NCBI RefSeq assembly: GCF_000153705.1 | Contig: NZ_DS022272.1 | Span: 1,495,839-1,559,838, forward strand | Direction: 5' to 3' | DNA length: 64,000 nucleotides | Origin: Fulvimarina pelagi HTCC2506 | Lineage (GTDB): Bacteria > Pseudomonadota > Alphaproteobacteria > Rhizobiales > Rhizobiaceae | Part shown: piece by piece, positions 9,718 to 19,044 of the stretch | Numbering within the stretch: the stretch's first letter is position 1 | How the letters are laid out: each line of letters opens with the position of its first letter | Notes under the pieces: model-generated | Databases searched by the model: none | What the model saw: only the letters and a program-made list of their open reading frames with translations | Told to the model about the DNA's origin: nothing | Translations under genes and position numbers: made by a program

Positions 9718-10551
9718 TTGAACTACCGCCATGCCTTCCACGCCGGTAATTTCGCCGATGTCGTCAAGCACGCCCTGCTCACGCGTCTGATCGCCTATCT
9801 GAAGCGCAAGGAGAAACCGTTTCGGGTGTTCGACACCCATGCCGGCCGCGGCCGCTACGACCTCAACGCCAGCGAAGCGTCCCGCACTGGGGAGGCTCAG
9901 GCCGGGGTTCTGAAGATCGCACAAAGCACAACGCTGAGAGCCGAGCCGCTGCTCGCCGACTATTTCGCTGCGATCGATCCTGATCTTCGCGAGGGCTTTT
10001 ATCCTGGCTCGCCACTGATCGCCCGCCGCTGCCTGCGCGAGACCGACCGACTTTCGGCTTACGAACTCCACCCGGAGGACGGCGGCGCACTCCGCGACCT
10101 CTTTGCCGGCGACGTCCAGGTCAAGGCGATCTCCCTCGACGGATGGCTCGCCCTCGGCGCTCATTTACCGCCGAAGGAAAAGCGCGGGCTTGTATTGATA
10201 GACTCGCCGTTCGAGAAACCCAGCGAAGTCGACGATATTCTCTCCGGCCTAGAGAAGGCACTCAGCCGTTGGCGCGGCGGTGTTTATGCCATCTGGTACC
10301 CGATCAAGCGAAGGGCGCTGGTCGAAAAGCTGCTGACGGCGATCGCCGGGATGGCAGCGGGCGAGGCCCTTGCCGTCGAGGTACGGATCGCTGCCGACGA
10401 AAGCGCGGAAGGGCTGTTTCTCGGGACTGGTTTTGCCGTGATAAATCCACCCTTCGTTTTTGCGGAAGAGGCAAAGGCGATCGTCGATCTCCTTCTACCA
10501 GCGCTCAAGCGCGACGGATCGGCAACAGCGCGAGTTTTTACGCTCACGTGA
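9718..10551 (+). CDS. rlmJ: RlmJ-type 23S rRNA (adenine-N6) methyltransferase with altered motif IV
   Basis: A homologue of RlmJ, which methylates A2030 of 23S rRNA. The protein begins at a TTG (9718) that gives the family N-terminus NYRHAFHAGNFADV; the open frame continues upstream but without family similarity. Length is 277 residues, as in E. coli (280). The SAM site FDTHAGRGRYDL is intact. Motif IV, normally DPPY or DPPF in N6-adenine methyltransferases, here reads D-S-P-F (codons GAC TCG CCG TTC). One base would restore the Pro. Whether the enzyme stays active is open. It is divergent from the OYE gene. Confidence 0.9.
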   Translation: MNYRHAFHAGNFADVVKHALLTRLIAYLKRKEKPFRVFDTHAGRGRYDLNASEASRTGEAQAGVLKIAQSTTLRAEPLLADYFAAIDPDLREGFYPGSPLIARRCLRETDRLSAYELHPEDGGALRDLFAGDVQVKAISLDGWLALGAHLPPKEKRGLVLIDSPFEKPSEVDDILSGLEKALSRWRGGVYAIWYPIKRRALVEKLLTAIAGMAAGEALAVEVRIAADESAEGLFLGTGFAVINPPFVFAEEAKAIVDLLLPALKRDGSATARVFTLT

Positions 10552-10617
10552 GCCCCCTTCATACCGCGTAATCGACTCTTCGCGTGCTATCGTCGTTCAA
10601 CTATTGCGGACCAGCGA

Positions 10618-11172
10618 ATGGACGAACCGATGCGTCAGATAACGACCGGATTTCTTGCAGCGGCTATAAGCCTGAGCGCGATTGCGGGCAGCGTAAATGC
10701 TGCCGATCTGCAAATGGCTCCAGCACCGCGCGTCGAGTCGCTTGTTCCCCATTGCGACAACCCGAAAGTGCTCGCAGAAATTGAGGATCAGTTTGAATAC
10801 GGCGCACCACGAGTGCTGGAAGCTAACCTCGAAATCCTCGAATTCTCCAACATGCACGAAAAGGCTTATGCCCCGCAGGTGCTAGCAGACCAGATCCCCT
10901 CGCCGCAGCCGATCGAACGTCGCTGGTGCCAGGGTACGGCTCTGATCTCTGACCACCAGCCGCGCACGATCTATTACATCATCGAGCATCCGATGGGCTA
11001 TGCCGCAGCTGGAGGCTGGCTCGGCATGTTCTCGCCAGTTAAATCCTGGCGCGCAGAAGGCTGCGTACTCGGCCTCGACGAGTGGCATGTCTACGGTGCG
11101 AACTGCCAGTCTTTACGTCGCTTCCCGCCCGAAGCACGCACCGGTTACGGTTTCGGTTACGTATCAAAATAG
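10618..11172 (+). CDS. Secreted four-cysteine protein, unknown function
   Basis: A 184-residue protein with a clear signal peptide: Met-Arg-Gln, a hydrophobic core (about residues 8-24) and a likely cleavage after NAADL or VNA. The mature part has four Cys, in PHCDN, RWCQG, EGCVL and ANCQS, enough for two disulfides. A stretch rich in aromatic residues lies between them (IYYIIEHPMGYAAAGGW). The second in-frame ATG at 10630 gives a more compact signal peptide and may be the true start. The pattern resembles small conserved periplasmic proteins of Rhizobiales, but I cannot name a family. It stands alone between rlmJ and a GST gene. Confidence 0.72.
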   Translation: MDEPMRQITTGFLAAAISLSAIAGSVNAADLQMAPAPRVESLVPHCDNPKVLAEIEDQFEYGAPRVLEANLEILEFSNMHEKAYAPQVLADQIPSPQPIERRWCQGTALISDHQPRTIYYIIEHPMGYAAAGGWLGMFSPVKSWRAEGCVLGLDEWHVYGANCQSLRRFPPEARTGYGFGYVSK

Positions 11173-11293
11173 AGCAGAGCACCAGTTTTACCGATTGTAA
11201 GCGAAGCCTATCCTTCTGGACCTTGGGCGAAATGAACGATGGCCGGTCTGCCCGCCAAGCGTAAGCTGGCAGACGGCAGGAGGAAGATCACGC

Positions 11294-11893
11294 ATGCAGC
11301 TCTTGGGGGGTACGGCTTCGCCATTCGTCGCGAAAGTCCGGATGGCGAGCGTCGTCTGCGGCATCGAACTCGACTTCGAGATCGTCGATTTCGTCGGAAC
11401 CTCGGACACTCTCAACGCCGCAAACCCCATCGGCAAGGTACCGGTACTGATCCTTCCCAATGGCGAAGCCGTCTTCGACAGTTCGGTCATTTGCGAGGTC
11501 TTCGACCGAATGAGCGGCAATCAATTGATTCCGCAGACGCTCGATGGGTTCCGCAGAATCCGCACCTTCGACGCGGCGGTGACAGGCGTGACCGACGCTT
11601 TGGCACTTTGCATCTACGAAGTGCGCTACCGGCCAGACGACAAGCGGCATCCGGATTGGACCGACCGGCAGATGGGCAAGGCCGATCGGGGCCTTCGTTG
11701 GCTCGAGGAACACTTAGTTGACCTCGGCGAAAGTGTCGGCTTGGGCCACTGCGGGCTTGCCGCGCTTATCGGCTGGATGGATCTGCGCTTCGAAGGCAAG
11801 GCCGCGAAAGATGCACCTAAGCTCGTGGAATGGGCGGACGAATTCTTCTCTGACCATCCGAACATCGCGGCGATGAAGCCGTTTCTTCCTTAA
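11294..11893 (+). CDS. Glutathione S-transferase family protein
   Basis: 199 residues with the two-domain GST layout: an N-terminal thioredoxin fold with the ASPFVAKVR active-site region, the cis-Pro KVPVLIL and the glutathione-binding FDSSVICEVFD, then an all-helical C-terminal domain. It fits the bacterial GST group with Ser at the catalytic position (S of SPF). The substrate is unknown. The stop codon TAA overlaps by two bases with the stop codon of lpxB on the opposite strand, so the two genes are tail to tail with no spacer. Confidence 0.88.
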   Translation: MQLLGGTASPFVAKVRMASVVCGIELDFEIVDFVGTSDTLNAANPIGKVPVLILPNGEAVFDSSVICEVFDRMSGNQLIPQTLDGFRRIRTFDAAVTGVTDALALCIYEVRYRPDDKRHPDWTDRQMGKADRGLRWLEEHLVDLGESVGLGHCGLAALIGWMDLRFEGKAAKDAPKLVEWADEFFSDHPNIAAMKPFLP

Positions 11894-13056
11894 GGATTTG
11901 GGATCGCCGCGCGCCGCCGCATCGTGTCCAGAACGATCTCCGCTGCAGCCTCGCCCGGCGCTCGGTCGATCGTCATCTTCTCCCGAATGTCCTTGAACCC
12001 CTCGATCTGGGCGCGGCGTTCGGGCGTGTCGGTGAGCAGGCGCTCAAGCCGTCTCGCCAGGTGTTCGGGCCGCACGATCTCGTGGAAGTGCTCGGGAACG
12101 AGCGGATGACCCGCGATAAAGTTCGGCAGCGCCGCCGTCCAGGCGGTGATCAGATGGCGGAATCGATAGCCGACGGGATCAAGCCGGTAGGCCAGCGCCA
12201 TCGGCAGTCCCGCGAGCGCTAGCTCCAGCGAGACGGTGCCGGATGCCGCGAGCGCCGCATCGGCCGAGGCGAAGGCGGCCCAGCGTTCGTCATGTCCGGT
12301 CACGACGCGCGGCTGATGCCTCCACGTGAAAACCTCTGACTCAACCCGCGCGCGATGGCGCGGTAGGGTCGGAATGACGCCCTCGATGCCCGGCAGCGTC
12401 TCGTTCAGCCGCTCGAACGTCCTGCCGAAATCGGCGAGCAGCCGGTCGATCTCCCCGCGCCGCGACCCTGGCAGGATGACGAGCCGCGGCGGATTTGCAG
12501 GCGGCCGCTTTCCGAGCGGCGTTGCGAGAAGAGGTGCGAGATGCGGCTCCTTTAGGATCGGGTGGCCCACATAGGTCGCCGGCGGCCCGTTCAGCCGCTC
12601 GTAGAACTCCGGCTCGAACGGAAAGGTGCAGATCGCGTGGTCGATATAGGGGCGCATCTTTTCGGCGCGTTCCTCGCGCCAAGCCCAGACGGTTGGCGGG
12701 ATATAGTTGATGATCGGGATGTGCGGCCTCGCCTTTCGTAGCCGCTTGGCGATCCGGTGCGAGAAGGTCGGGCTGTCGATGACGACGAGTGCGTCCGGCT
12801 CCGCTTCGATCACCGCCTTCGCCGTCTGCGAGACCCGGCGCATCAGTTGGGGCAGGCGCGAGACGATAGCTCCTATTCCGATGATCGAGAGCTCTTCGAT
12901 GTCGAAGAGGCTGATTAGACCCTGCGCTTCCATCGCCTCGCCGCCGAGCCCAGACACCTCGAGGTCATCAGCGAGCTTTTTCCGAAGGTAAACGATCAGG
13001 TCTGCACCAATTCGGTCGCCGGAGGGCTCACCCACGATGAAGGCGATCTTCGTCAC
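11890..13056 (-). CDS. lpxB: Lipid-A-disaccharide synthase
   Basis: Glycosyltransferase family 19 enzyme that joins UDP-2,3-diacylglucosamine and lipid X to the lipid A disaccharide at the inner membrane. The 388-residue protein has the N-terminal AFIVGEPSGDRIGADL motif, the NYIPPTVWAWREERA segment and the C-terminal nucleotide-binding region AASGTVSLELALAGLPMALA. It starts at 13056 with a 4-base overlap with lpxI and is the last gene of the lpxD-fabZ-lpxA-lpxI-lpxB block. Confidence 0.96.
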   Translation of the reverse strand: MTKIAFIVGEPSGDRIGADLIVYLRKKLADDLEVSGLGGEAMEAQGLISLFDIEELSIIGIGAIVSRLPQLMRRVSQTAKAVIEAEPDALVVIDSPTFSHRIAKRLRKARPHIPIINYIPPTVWAWREERAEKMRPYIDHAICTFPFEPEFYERLNGPPATYVGHPILKEPHLAPLLATPLGKRPPANPPRLVILPGSRRGEIDRLLADFGRTFERLNETLPGIEGVIPTLPRHRARVESEVFTWRHQPRVVTGHDERWAAFASADAALAASGTVSLELALAGLPMALAYRLDPVGYRFRHLITAWTAALPNFIAGHPLVPEHFHEIVRPEHLARRLERLLTDTPERRAQIEGFKDIREKMTIDRAPGEAAAEIVLDTMRRRAAIPNP

Positions 13057-13916
13057 CGCGCCGTTCCCTGCTCACCGCCCAGCCCGCAAACCGCGAGCCC
13101 GGCCGTATTCGCGCGGTCGATGACGTCGTCGAAGCCCAGGATCAGGCTTTCGCCGGCCGAGACGCCGATCGCCGTAATGCCGGCCGCTTCCGCCTCGTCG
13201 ATCGTCTGGACGCCGATGCTCGGCAGATCGAACCGACGATCTTGCCCGGGTTTCACCGCCTTTACGAGGGCAAGGCGCTCGCCGCGCCCGATCTTCCGCG
13301 CCGCGCGGTATTCGGCGACCCGCCGCATCATCGCTCGCGTGCCCTCGATCCCCTCCATGGCGATAATCCGCTCGTTCGACGCGATCACCGCCTGGCCTGC
13401 GTCGAGAACACCGAGGGCTGTGGCGGCGCGGTGGGCGAGATCGAGGGCTGCCGACTCTTCCGCGGTCGGGGTCCGGGCGGTTAATACGCCCTCCGGGGCA
13501 AGCAGCTCAGGCGCCACCGCCTGCACCGGCAGAAGGTCGAAGCCCTCGCTTTCCAGATAGCGTGAGAGGTTGCGCAACAGCCGGTCGTCCCCTCCCTTCA
13601 CGATCCTAAGAGCACGCGGAAGGCGCTTCAGCGTCTTGAACGACGGCAGGATCGACCGGAAGTCGGGCCGGCTCGAGATCGTGCCACAAAAGACGAGTTT
13701 CTGAACGCCCTCGGCCTTCAGCCATTCGATAGCATCGCCCGTCCGTCCCCAGGCGAATGCGCGTGAGCGCCCAATGATCGAATCATTGGTCATTCCGTCC
13801 GAGAAGCGGGCGAAAACCGGCTCCATGCCCTTTTCGATCGCGGCGTTCGCGACAATCATCGGCAGACCGCCGCCGCCTGCGACGATCCCCAGGCGCTCGC
13901 GCCCGTCCTCCGCCAT
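13053..13916 (-). CDS. lpxI: UDP-2,3-diacylglucosamine diphosphatase LpxI (DUF1009)
   Basis: 287 residues of the LpxI family, the alphaproteobacterial alternative to LpxH. It hydrolyses UDP-2,3-diacylglucosamine to lipid X and UMP, supplying LpxB. Family features are the N-terminal GIVAGGGGLPMIVA, the middle LKAEGVQKLVFCGTI segment and the C-terminal KAVKPGQDRRFDLPSIG with the conserved Asp, then AGITAIGVSAGESLI. It sits between lpxA (7-base gap) and lpxB (4-base overlap), which confirms the role. Confidence 0.94.
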   Translation of the reverse strand: MAEDGRERLGIVAGGGGLPMIVANAAIEKGMEPVFARFSDGMTNDSIIGRSRAFAWGRTGDAIEWLKAEGVQKLVFCGTISSRPDFRSILPSFKTLKRLPRALRIVKGGDDRLLRNLSRYLESEGFDLLPVQAVAPELLAPEGVLTARTPTAEESAALDLAHRAATALGVLDAGQAVIASNERIIAMEGIEGTRAMMRRVAEYRAARKIGRGERLALVKAVKPGQDRRFDLPSIGVQTIDEAEAAGITAIGVSAGESLILGFDDVIDRANTAGLAVCGLGGEQGTAR

Positions 13917-13923
13917 CGGCGCG

Positions 13924-14748
13924 TCAGGCGCCCGGCGCGTGGCGCGGGGTACAAAGCGAGCGGTCGCCGCCGGCCCGAATAAAGCCGACCAAGTCGTTGA
14001 CCAGCGGGTCCTCCGGAAATTCCTGGGTCACCTCGTTCAGGTTCTCCTTGAAGGTCTGATCGAAGGAGAAGAGCATACGATAGGCACGGCGTACATTGCG
14101 AACCGCCTCCCGATTGAAACCGGCGCGCTTCATACCGATAACGTTTAGGCCGGAGAGATAGGCCCGGTTGCCGAGCACCATACCGAACGGGATGACGTCG
14201 CCCTCCACCGCTGCGAGACCGCCGATATAGGCGTGGTGGCCGACCCTGGTGAACTGATGGATGCCGGAACCGCCGGCGACGGTCGCAAAATCGCCCACGG
14301 TACAATGCCCAGCCAGCATGACATTGTTGATCAGCGTGACGTTATTGCCGACGACGCAGTCATGTGCGACGTGAGCCCCCGTAAAGAACGAGCAGTTCTC
14401 GCCGATCCGCGTTTCCGAATGGCCCTGAATCGTCCCCGGGTTCATGGTCACGTGTTCGCGGATCAGCGCGTTCTTGCCGATGACGAGCCGCGTGTCCTCG
14501 CCGCGATATTTAAGGTGTTGAGGCGCGTGGCCGATCGAGGCGAACGGCCAGATCTGCGCATTCTCGCCAATTTGAGTATTGCCCCAAAGGATCACGTGCG
14601 AGCGCAGTCGCGAACCTGCACCGAGCCGGACCTGCGGCCCGACATGACAGAAAGGGCCGATCTCGCAGCCGTCTCCGATTTCGGCACCCGCCTCGATGAC
14701 TGCAGTCGGATGGATCGTCGTTTCGCCTGTCGCGGTCTGCTGGCTCAT
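13924..14748 (-). CDS. lpxA: UDP-N-acetylglucosamine O-acyltransferase
   Basis: First committed step of lipid A synthesis: transfers 3-hydroxyacyl from ACP to UDP-GlcNAc. The 274-residue protein is a left-handed beta helix with hexapeptide repeats from residue 8 ([14 protein letters not shown]) to about 190, including the catalytic His context [10 protein letters not shown], and a C-terminal helical part ([16 protein letters not shown]). Its ATG overlaps the fabZ stop by 4 bases (ATGA). Confidence 0.97.
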   Translation of the reverse strand: MSQQTATGETTIHPTAVIEAGAEIGDGCEIGPFCHVGPQVRLGAGSRLRSHVILWGNTQIGENAQIWPFASIGHAPQHLKYRGEDTRLVIGKNALIREHVTMNPGTIQGHSETRIGENCSFFTGAHVAHDCVVGNNVTLINNVMLAGHCTVGDFATVAGGSGIHQFTRVGHHAYIGGLAAVEGDVIPFGMVLGNRAYLSGLNVIGMKRAGFNREAVRNVRRAYRMLFSFDQTFKENLNEVTQEFPEDPLVNDLVGFIRAGGDRSLCTPRHAPGA

Positions 14749-15215
14749 GCTGCCTCTTCCGGCGGCACCAGCATCGCGCTGACGGTCGCCTCGGCGACCT
14801 TCGCGCCGTCAACCTTCGCGACGCAGTCGAACTTCCAGATATTGCCGCGCTTCTTGGACTGCACGACGTGATATTCGAGCTTGTCGCCCGGCACGACCGG
14901 CTTGCGGAACTTGGCGTTGTCGATGGTCATGAAGTACACGATCGAAGGGCTGCGCTCTCCCTTGCTCATCGTGCAGATGGCGCCCGCCGTCTGCGCCATG
15001 CCCTCGATGATTAGGACGCCCGGCATCACCGGGTTGCCGGGAAAGTGCCCTAGGAAATGCGGCTCGTTCGCCGTTACGTTCTTGATGCCGACCGCTGAAC
15101 GATCACCGTCGATCTCGACGATCCGGTCGACCATCAGGAATGGATAGCGGTGCGGCAGCACCTGCATGATTTTCAGAACATCGGCGCTTTCCAGCACCTT
15201 GGGCGCGTCATTCAT
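14745..15215 (-). CDS. fabZ: 3-hydroxyacyl-[ACP] dehydratase FabZ
   Basis: A 156-residue hot-dog-fold dehydratase of fatty acid elongation. The catalytic His and Glu lie in [20 protein letters not shown] (about residues 58-77), and the N-terminal [12 protein letters not shown] motif is intact. Located between lpxD (8-base overlap) and lpxA (4-base overlap), it balances the shared pool of 3-hydroxyacyl-ACP between phospholipid and lipid A synthesis, an arrangement conserved across Proteobacteria. Confidence 0.97.
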   Translation of the reverse strand: MNDAPKVLESADVLKIMQVLPHRYPFLMVDRIVEIDGDRSAVGIKNVTANEPHFLGHFPGNPVMPGVLIIEGMAQTAGAICTMSKGERSPSIVYFMTIDNAKFRKPVVPGDKLEYHVVQSKKRGNIWKFDCVAKVDGAKVAEATVSAMLVPPEEAA

Positions 15216-16269
15216 CGCTGTTTCCTGCAGACCGTCTTTTCTTCGCCAGTTCCGAGAGTGTCATGATCTCGCGGAACCATTCCTTCACGGGCTTGGCCGG
15301 CGCGCCGCCCCACCGCACCCCGGGAGGCACGTCGTTCTGCACGGTGGATATGGCAGCGATCTGCGCGCCGTCCCCGACCTTCACGTGCCCATTGACACCG
15401 GACTGGCCACCGATCATCACGCCGTCGCCAAGCGTGCAACTGCCCGAAAGCCCCACTTGACCGACGATCACGCAATGCCGGCCGATGACCACGTTGTGGG
15501 CGACCTGGACCTGATTGTCGATTTTCGTGCCCTCGCCGATGACCGTGTCACGAATCGCGCCCCGGTCGATCGTCGTATTGGCTCCGATCTCGACATCGTC
15601 TTGAATAACGACTCGGCCGATCTGCACCGTCTTCATCAGACCCGATGGGCCAGCGACGTAGCCAAAACCGTCCTGCCCGGCCCGAACACCGGGATGGATG
15701 ATGACCCTGTTCCCGATCAGCGTATGGGAAAGGGAGACATTCGCCCCGATCCGGCAATCGCGTCCGATCCGACACCCGCTAGCGACGGTCGCATTGGCGC
15801 CAATAATCGTGCCAGAACCGATTTCCACACCTGGACCGATCACCGCAAACGGTTCAACCGTCACGCCGGCCTCGAGCCGTGCAGAAGCATCTACGAAAGC
15901 CCGATCGGAAACGCCGGTCTCACCGGAGACGCACTGCGGCGCGAGCGCCATTGGGAAGAGCATGCGGCCGACGCTCGCAAAGGCTTGGTCGGCACGCTTC
16001 GTAACCAGCGCCGCCGTCCCTTCCGGCACGGGTCGCGAGCCGTAGCGCTCCGACAGAATCACGCAGCCGGCGCGAGTCGCCCCGAGGCTGTCGGCGTAGC
16101 GGACATTGTCGAAGAAGGCGACGTCGTTCGGGCGTGCCTCGTCCAGCGAAGCGACACCCGTCATTCGTCTGTCCCACTGGGGTGCGTTGCGAATCTCGGC
16201 GCCGATAAAGTCGGCAATCTCGGCGATCGTCTTGCCGTCGCTTCGAGGGAAGAATTCGGCTGCAGCCAT
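15208..16269 (-). CDS. lpxD: UDP-3-O-(3-hydroxyacyl)glucosamine N-acyltransferase
   Basis: Third step of lipid A synthesis: adds the N-linked hydroxyacyl chain. The 353-residue protein has the small N-terminal UDP-binding domain (about 1-100), then hexapeptide repeats of a left-handed beta helix (about 105-310, for example [11 protein letters not shown] and [14 protein letters not shown] with the catalytic His), and a C-terminal helix ([18 protein letters not shown]). It is 95 bases downstream of bamA with a hairpin in between. Confidence 0.97.
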   Translation of the reverse strand: MAAAEFFPRSDGKTIAEIADFIGAEIRNAPQWDRRMTGVASLDEARPNDVAFFDNVRYADSLGATRAGCVILSERYGSRPVPEGTAALVTKRADQAFASVGRMLFPMALAPQCVSGETGVSDRAFVDASARLEAGVTVEPFAVIGPGVEIGSGTIIGANATVASGCRIGRDCRIGANVSLSHTLIGNRVIIHPGVRAGQDGFGYVAGPSGLMKTVQIGRVVIQDDVEIGANTTIDRGAIRDTVIGEGTKIDNQVQVAHNVVIGRHCVIVGQVGLSGSCTLGDGVMIGGQSGVNGHVKVGDGAQIAAISTVQNDVPPGVRWGGAPAKPVKEWFREIMTLSELAKKRRSAGNSDE

Positions 16270-16310
16270 GACGCCTTCCCAACCTCAATCGTAAATTTCA
16301 CCAAACGAGA

Positions 16311-16339
16311 GCGGCCGCCTCGCAAAGCGAAGCGGCCGC
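16311..16339 (-). terminator. Hairpin between bamA and lpxD
   Basis: An inverted repeat of two GCGGCCGC octamers with an inner TCGC/GCGA stem and a 3-base loop. On the minus strand the one imperfect pair is a G-T wobble, and the downstream sequence is TCTCGTTTGG, only weakly T-rich. It probably reduces or stops transcription after bamA, or protects the bamA message end. Confidence 0.6.
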
Positions 16340-16364
16340 GTTCGCATGCTGCGTCCTTAGCGCT

Positions 16365-18851
16365 TTAGAAGCGCGAGGAGAAGCCGAATGAGAATTCTTC
16401 AGTCTCGTCGAAGCTCTGCTTTTCAAGCGGCTCGGCGTAGTTCACCCGAAGCGGGCCGAAGGGCGAATCCCAGATCAGGCCGACACCGACAGAAGCGCGA
16501 AGCTCTGCATCAGTGCCGACGACACCTGCGCGATCCTCGAACTGGCTACCCCAGAGCGTACCGGCATCTGCGAAAAGTGCGCCGCGGAAGCCGAGGTCGC
16601 GCGACAGGAGCGGTAGCGGGAACGTCGCTTCGGCCTGTGCGCCAGCGAACTGCGTGCCGCCGATCGCGACGCCGTTCTGACGCGGGCCGATACCCTTGGA
16701 CTCGAAGCCGCGGACGAGATCCTTGCCTTTGAAGAAGTTGTCGAAGACGCGCAGCTCGTCTCCGCTGATCTCCGTGACGTGGCCACCCGTTGCCGTCACC
16801 GAGCCGATCAGATCGTATTCTTCGCTGATCAGTGCGAAGGCGCTGGCCTTACCTGTGGTCTTCAAGAATTCCGCGTCGCCGCCGAGACCGGCATACTCCT
16901 GCCCCGCCTGGACAAAGAAGCCTTCGCGCGGCTGCGTCGCACTGTCGAGCGTGTTGTACACAAGCGAATAAGAAACGGACGAAGTCGTGTAAGGACTGTC
17001 GCAGATCGCTTCGTTGATGATCGGCGAATCGGTAAAAGCCGGCGCAGTCAAGCTGTTGAACCGTCGTGCCGCGTCAACGGGATCGCCGTCCCTATCAAAC
17101 GCTCGGCTCGGGCCATTCGGCGAAGCGCAGGTGCTGCGCAGTTCGTCGCCATCGTCGTCGAAGAGGCGCCGGCCGTCGGTCGTGCGCAGATCGACGCCGA
17201 TTTCGTCGCCGAACTCCTCTTCTTTGTAGTTATAGGCGACCTGAGCCGTGAAGTTTTCAGTGATAGGCGCCGCGACCCGGATGTCGCCACCGGTACGCAC
17301 CGTGTCGTAGTCGCCGGCCGTCGATTCTGACCGATAGACGTCGAAACCGACAGCGAGGCGCTGACCGAGGAAGTAAGGCTCGGTGAACGAAAGATTGTAA
17401 TTGCGGGAGTCGGTGCCGAAGCCAGCCGAGACCTTAATGAACTGGCCACGGCCGAGGAAGTTGCGCTCGGTAACCCCGATCTCGGCGACCGGACCCTCGC
17501 TGTCGCCACCGGTCGTATAGCCACCGCCGATCGAGAGTTCACCGGTCGCCTTCTCGACGACGTCGATGATGACGATAACGCGGTCTGGCTCGGCACCAGG
17601 CGCGGTGGAGACGTTCACAGTCTCGAAATAGCCAAGGTCTTCCAGGCGCTGTTTTGCACGCTGAATGAGGACCTGATTGAAGGCATCACCCTCGGAAACG
17701 TCGAACTCACGCCGGATCACGTAATCGCGTGTCTTGTCGTTGCCGCGAATCTCAATGCGCTCGACATAGGCGCGCGGGCCCTGGTCGATCACGTAATTGA
17801 CGCCGATTGTGCGGCTCGCGAAATCACGGTCGCCACGTGGGGTTACCTGGGCGAACGCGAAGCCGGAGCCGGCAAGGCGATCCGTCAGGTTCACGATGGA
17901 TTCTTCGACGTCCTCGGCGCTGTATATATCGCCGGGGGCCGTTTCGAGTTCACTGTAGAGTGCCTCGGAATCAACCTCGGCAATCGTTGAGTCGATCGTG
18001 ACGTTGCCGAAGGTGTACCGCTCGCCCTCATCGACCGTGAAGGTGATGAAGTATGAGTTCTGCTCGGGGTCGAGCTGCGCATTGGAGGAAATGATGCGGA
18101 AGTCGGCGAAACCGCGATTGTAGTAGAAGCGGCGCAGCTTTTCTTCGTCGGAGCGCAGGCCCTCTTCAGAATAGATGTCGTTGCGCTGAAGCCAACTGAG
18201 AATGCCGGATTCGCGCAAGTCTATGACCTGCTTGAGGCGCGTATCTCCGTAGAAGTTGTTGCCGACGAAATTGATCTGAGCAACCTTCGTCCGATCACCT
18301 TCCTGCATCGTGTAGATGACGTTGACGCGACCCTGGCCGAGCCGCTGCACCTGCGCGCTCACAAGCGCGTCGCTCCGGCCGATGTTGGTGTATGCATCGC
18401 GGATGCGCTGCACGTCGGCATCGACCTGGCTTTGCGAAAAAGCGCCACTTGGATTGGTCTGAACAATGGCGTCGAGCTGCTCGTCCTTCAGCTTCGAGTT
18501 GCCTTGAAAGAGCACCTGGTTGACGACTGCGTTTTCGGAAACCTCGATGATGAGCGTTCCGCCGGACTGGCTGACGCGCACGTCGGAGAACATGCCGGTC
18601 GAGAACAGCCGCTGAAGGATCGCGTCCTGATCGGCCTCTGTCACATTCTGGCCGGGCTGCACCTGGCTGAAGCTGCGGATCGTCGAAGCCTCCACCCGCG
18701 AGTTGCCACGGACGTCGATTCGATTGACGACGGCCGCTTCGACGAGGCTGATAGACGCTGCCTGTAAACCACCGACTAAGGCCAGTGTGAGGGCTGCCGT
18801 CGAACACGCTGCCGAGAGCGAGGCTCGCAGTTTGGTTTCTCCAGCCTTCAT
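16365..18851 (-). CDS. bamA: Outer membrane protein assembly factor BamA
   Basis: Core of the BAM complex that folds beta-barrel proteins into the outer membrane. From the ATG at 18851 it has a signal peptide (about residues 1-40, ending before VVNRIDVRGN), five POTRA repeats (about 42-400) and a 16-strand barrel with the loop-6 VRGFE motif and a C-terminal Phe (GFSSRF). 828 residues is close to the usual 760-840. One barrel loop, around 595-640, is enlarged, with two Asp-rich DxDGD runs and two Cys. An upstream ATG at 18881 would add ten residues. It follows rseP, as in many alphaproteobacteria. Confidence 0.96.
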   Translation of the reverse strand: MKAGETKLRASLSAACSTAALTLALVGGLQAASISLVEAAVVNRIDVRGNSRVEASTIRSFSQVQPGQNVTEADQDAILQRLFSTGMFSDVRVSQSGGTLIIEVSENAVVNQVLFQGNSKLKDEQLDAIVQTNPSGAFSQSQVDADVQRIRDAYTNIGRSDALVSAQVQRLGQGRVNVIYTMQEGDRTKVAQINFVGNNFYGDTRLKQVIDLRESGILSWLQRNDIYSEEGLRSDEEKLRRFYYNRGFADFRIISSNAQLDPEQNSYFITFTVDEGERYTFGNVTIDSTIAEVDSEALYSELETAPGDIYSAEDVEESIVNLTDRLAGSGFAFAQVTPRGDRDFASRTIGVNYVIDQGPRAYVERIEIRGNDKTRDYVIRREFDVSEGDAFNQVLIQRAKQRLEDLGYFETVNVSTAPGAEPDRVIVIIDVVEKATGELSIGGGYTTGGDSEGPVAEIGVTERNFLGRGQFIKVSAGFGTDSRNYNLSFTEPYFLGQRLAVGFDVYRSESTAGDYDTVRTGGDIRVAAPITENFTAQVAYNYKEEEFGDEIGVDLRTTDGRRLFDDDGDELRSTCASPNGPSRAFDRDGDPVDAARRFNSLTAPAFTDSPIINEAICDSPYTTSSVSYSLVYNTLDSATQPREGFFVQAGQEYAGLGGDAEFLKTTGKASAFALISEEYDLIGSVTATGGHVTEISGDELRVFDNFFKGKDLVRGFESKGIGPRQNGVAIGGTQFAGAQAEATFPLPLLSRDLGFRGALFADAGTLWGSQFEDRAGVVGTDAELRASVGVGLIWDSPFGPLRVNYAEPLEKQSFDETEEFSFGFSSRF

Positions 18852-19044
18852 AGACTCACACACCTTCCCGTCATCGACCATGGGTCATCACTCGCGGACG
18901 CTGCGCCTTTTGTATCCACTTCGTCATGCCACGCAAGCAAAGTCGCCGAAACGCATTGACGATTTGGAAATGGCGTTGCTCTCACAACACGCGTCGCCGG
19001 TTCATGGTGAACCACTCTTTAAGCGCTCCCCTTCGGGTCGTTTA

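Noticed and set aside
15166-16368. 400-codon open frame on the plus strand
   Set aside because: Antisense to lpxD; low-complexity Asp/His/Arg composition.
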